Assembly: GCA_046351595.1 (NCBI GenBank)
Contig: JAXLYE010000003.1
Location: 558,001-622,000, forward strand
Direction of reading: 5' to 3'
Source of the DNA: JAXLYE01 sp046351595
GTDB taxonomy: Bacteria > Myxococcota_A > Polyangia > Palsa-1104 > JAEUJZ01
DNA length: 64,000 nucleotides
Every line of letters starts with the position of its first letter. Positions within the stretch are counted from its first letter, which is position 1. Below the pieces are notes generated by a model, which did not search any database, was not told where the DNA came from, and was given only the letters and a program-made list of their open reading frames with translations. This document shows, one piece after another, positions 63,793-64,000 of the stretch. Both the position numbers and the translations under genes were made by a program.

Positions 63793-64000
63793 TTGGCCCT
63801 CTCCCTCTCTCATACAGGGGGCAAAAAGAAACAAACGTTATACATCTTATTTCGACGCATGAGAGATGGATCAAAAAAAGAGAGACATACATCCTCCGTA
63901 TTCAGCGGAGACCTGATCCGCAGCCTCCTTTGGCGCGCAGCATCCGCTCCATCCCATACAGCGACGGACGTGTCTGCGCGGGTGCGGACGAGCGATTCCC
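63793..64000. promoter_or_regulatory. AT-richer promoter region of the signalling operon
   Basis: The first 100 bases upstream of the response regulator are clearly more AT-rich than the rest of the window, with a run of seven A (read as T on the gene strand) and the string TATAAC, which could serve as a -10 element. No -35 at a suitable distance was found. No gene is seen. Confidence 0.4.

Overview
The window is very GC-rich coding DNA, almost gapless, from what looks like a large-genome predatory or soil bacterium of the Myxococcota (Polyangia-like). This placement is inferred from style: a serine/threonine kinase fused to HEAT repeats and a PEGA-like domain, glycine-rich lipoproteins, DUF2330, V4R and SIMPL proteins, many two-component and STAS proteins, and few conserved operons. 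No rRNA, tRNA or CRISPR array was recognised.

Layout. (1) 1-4323: a tightly coupled minus-strand operon of a membrane protein, a POT-type transporter, an EgtD-like methyltransferase and a degenerate sigma54-activator-like regulator that runs off the window. (2) About 4.8-16.1 kb: an apparent accessory island. It holds two divergent genes sharing a small domain on either side of a striking array of about 24 degenerate CCAACGTTGG palindromes spaced 13 bp apart, a 1466-aa DUF4011/SF1 helicase/Vsr-like nuclease (candidate anti-phage protein), its upstream partner gene cut in two by a 1500-bp IS1182-like element with a TTAG duplication, and a tyrosine recombinase abutting the 3' end of a DUF2330 gene. 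(3) 16.1-37.5 kb: housekeeping and cell-surface genes (a YkgJ-like/V4R/TrpB2 cluster, an MgtA-type ATPase, a phosphoribosyltransferase, a lipoprotein, a SIMPL protein, two giant unrecognised proteins, UspA, a CDP-alcohol phosphotransferase). (4) 37.7-57.4 kb: a region bounded by pieces of one serine/threonine kinase gene. The C-terminal piece with HEAT repeats lies at 37.7 kb and heads an operon of PEGA and glycine-rich secreted proteins. The N-terminal, middle and activation-loop pieces lie at 52.5, 55.8 and 57.2 kb, separated by two inserts that carry other genes, each flanked by an exact 12-bp direct repeat. Between them sit a HelD/UvrD-like helicase, a TolQ-like protein, a PLP decarboxylase, a type IB topoisomerase, a Uma2-type protein and an SDR. 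(5) 57.8-64 kb: a putative adhesin-like protein with a zinc finger plus a subtilisin-like protease, then a minus-strand signalling operon (response regulator, PAS/GAF histidine kinase, REC-PAS-STAS protein).

The most unusual points are the broken and circularly permuted kinase gene, the 13-bp palindrome array, and the helicase-nuclease operon inactivated in its first gene by an IS element. Start sites were chosen from visible ribosome binding sites. Many long antisense reading frames are by-products of the high GC content and are left out.
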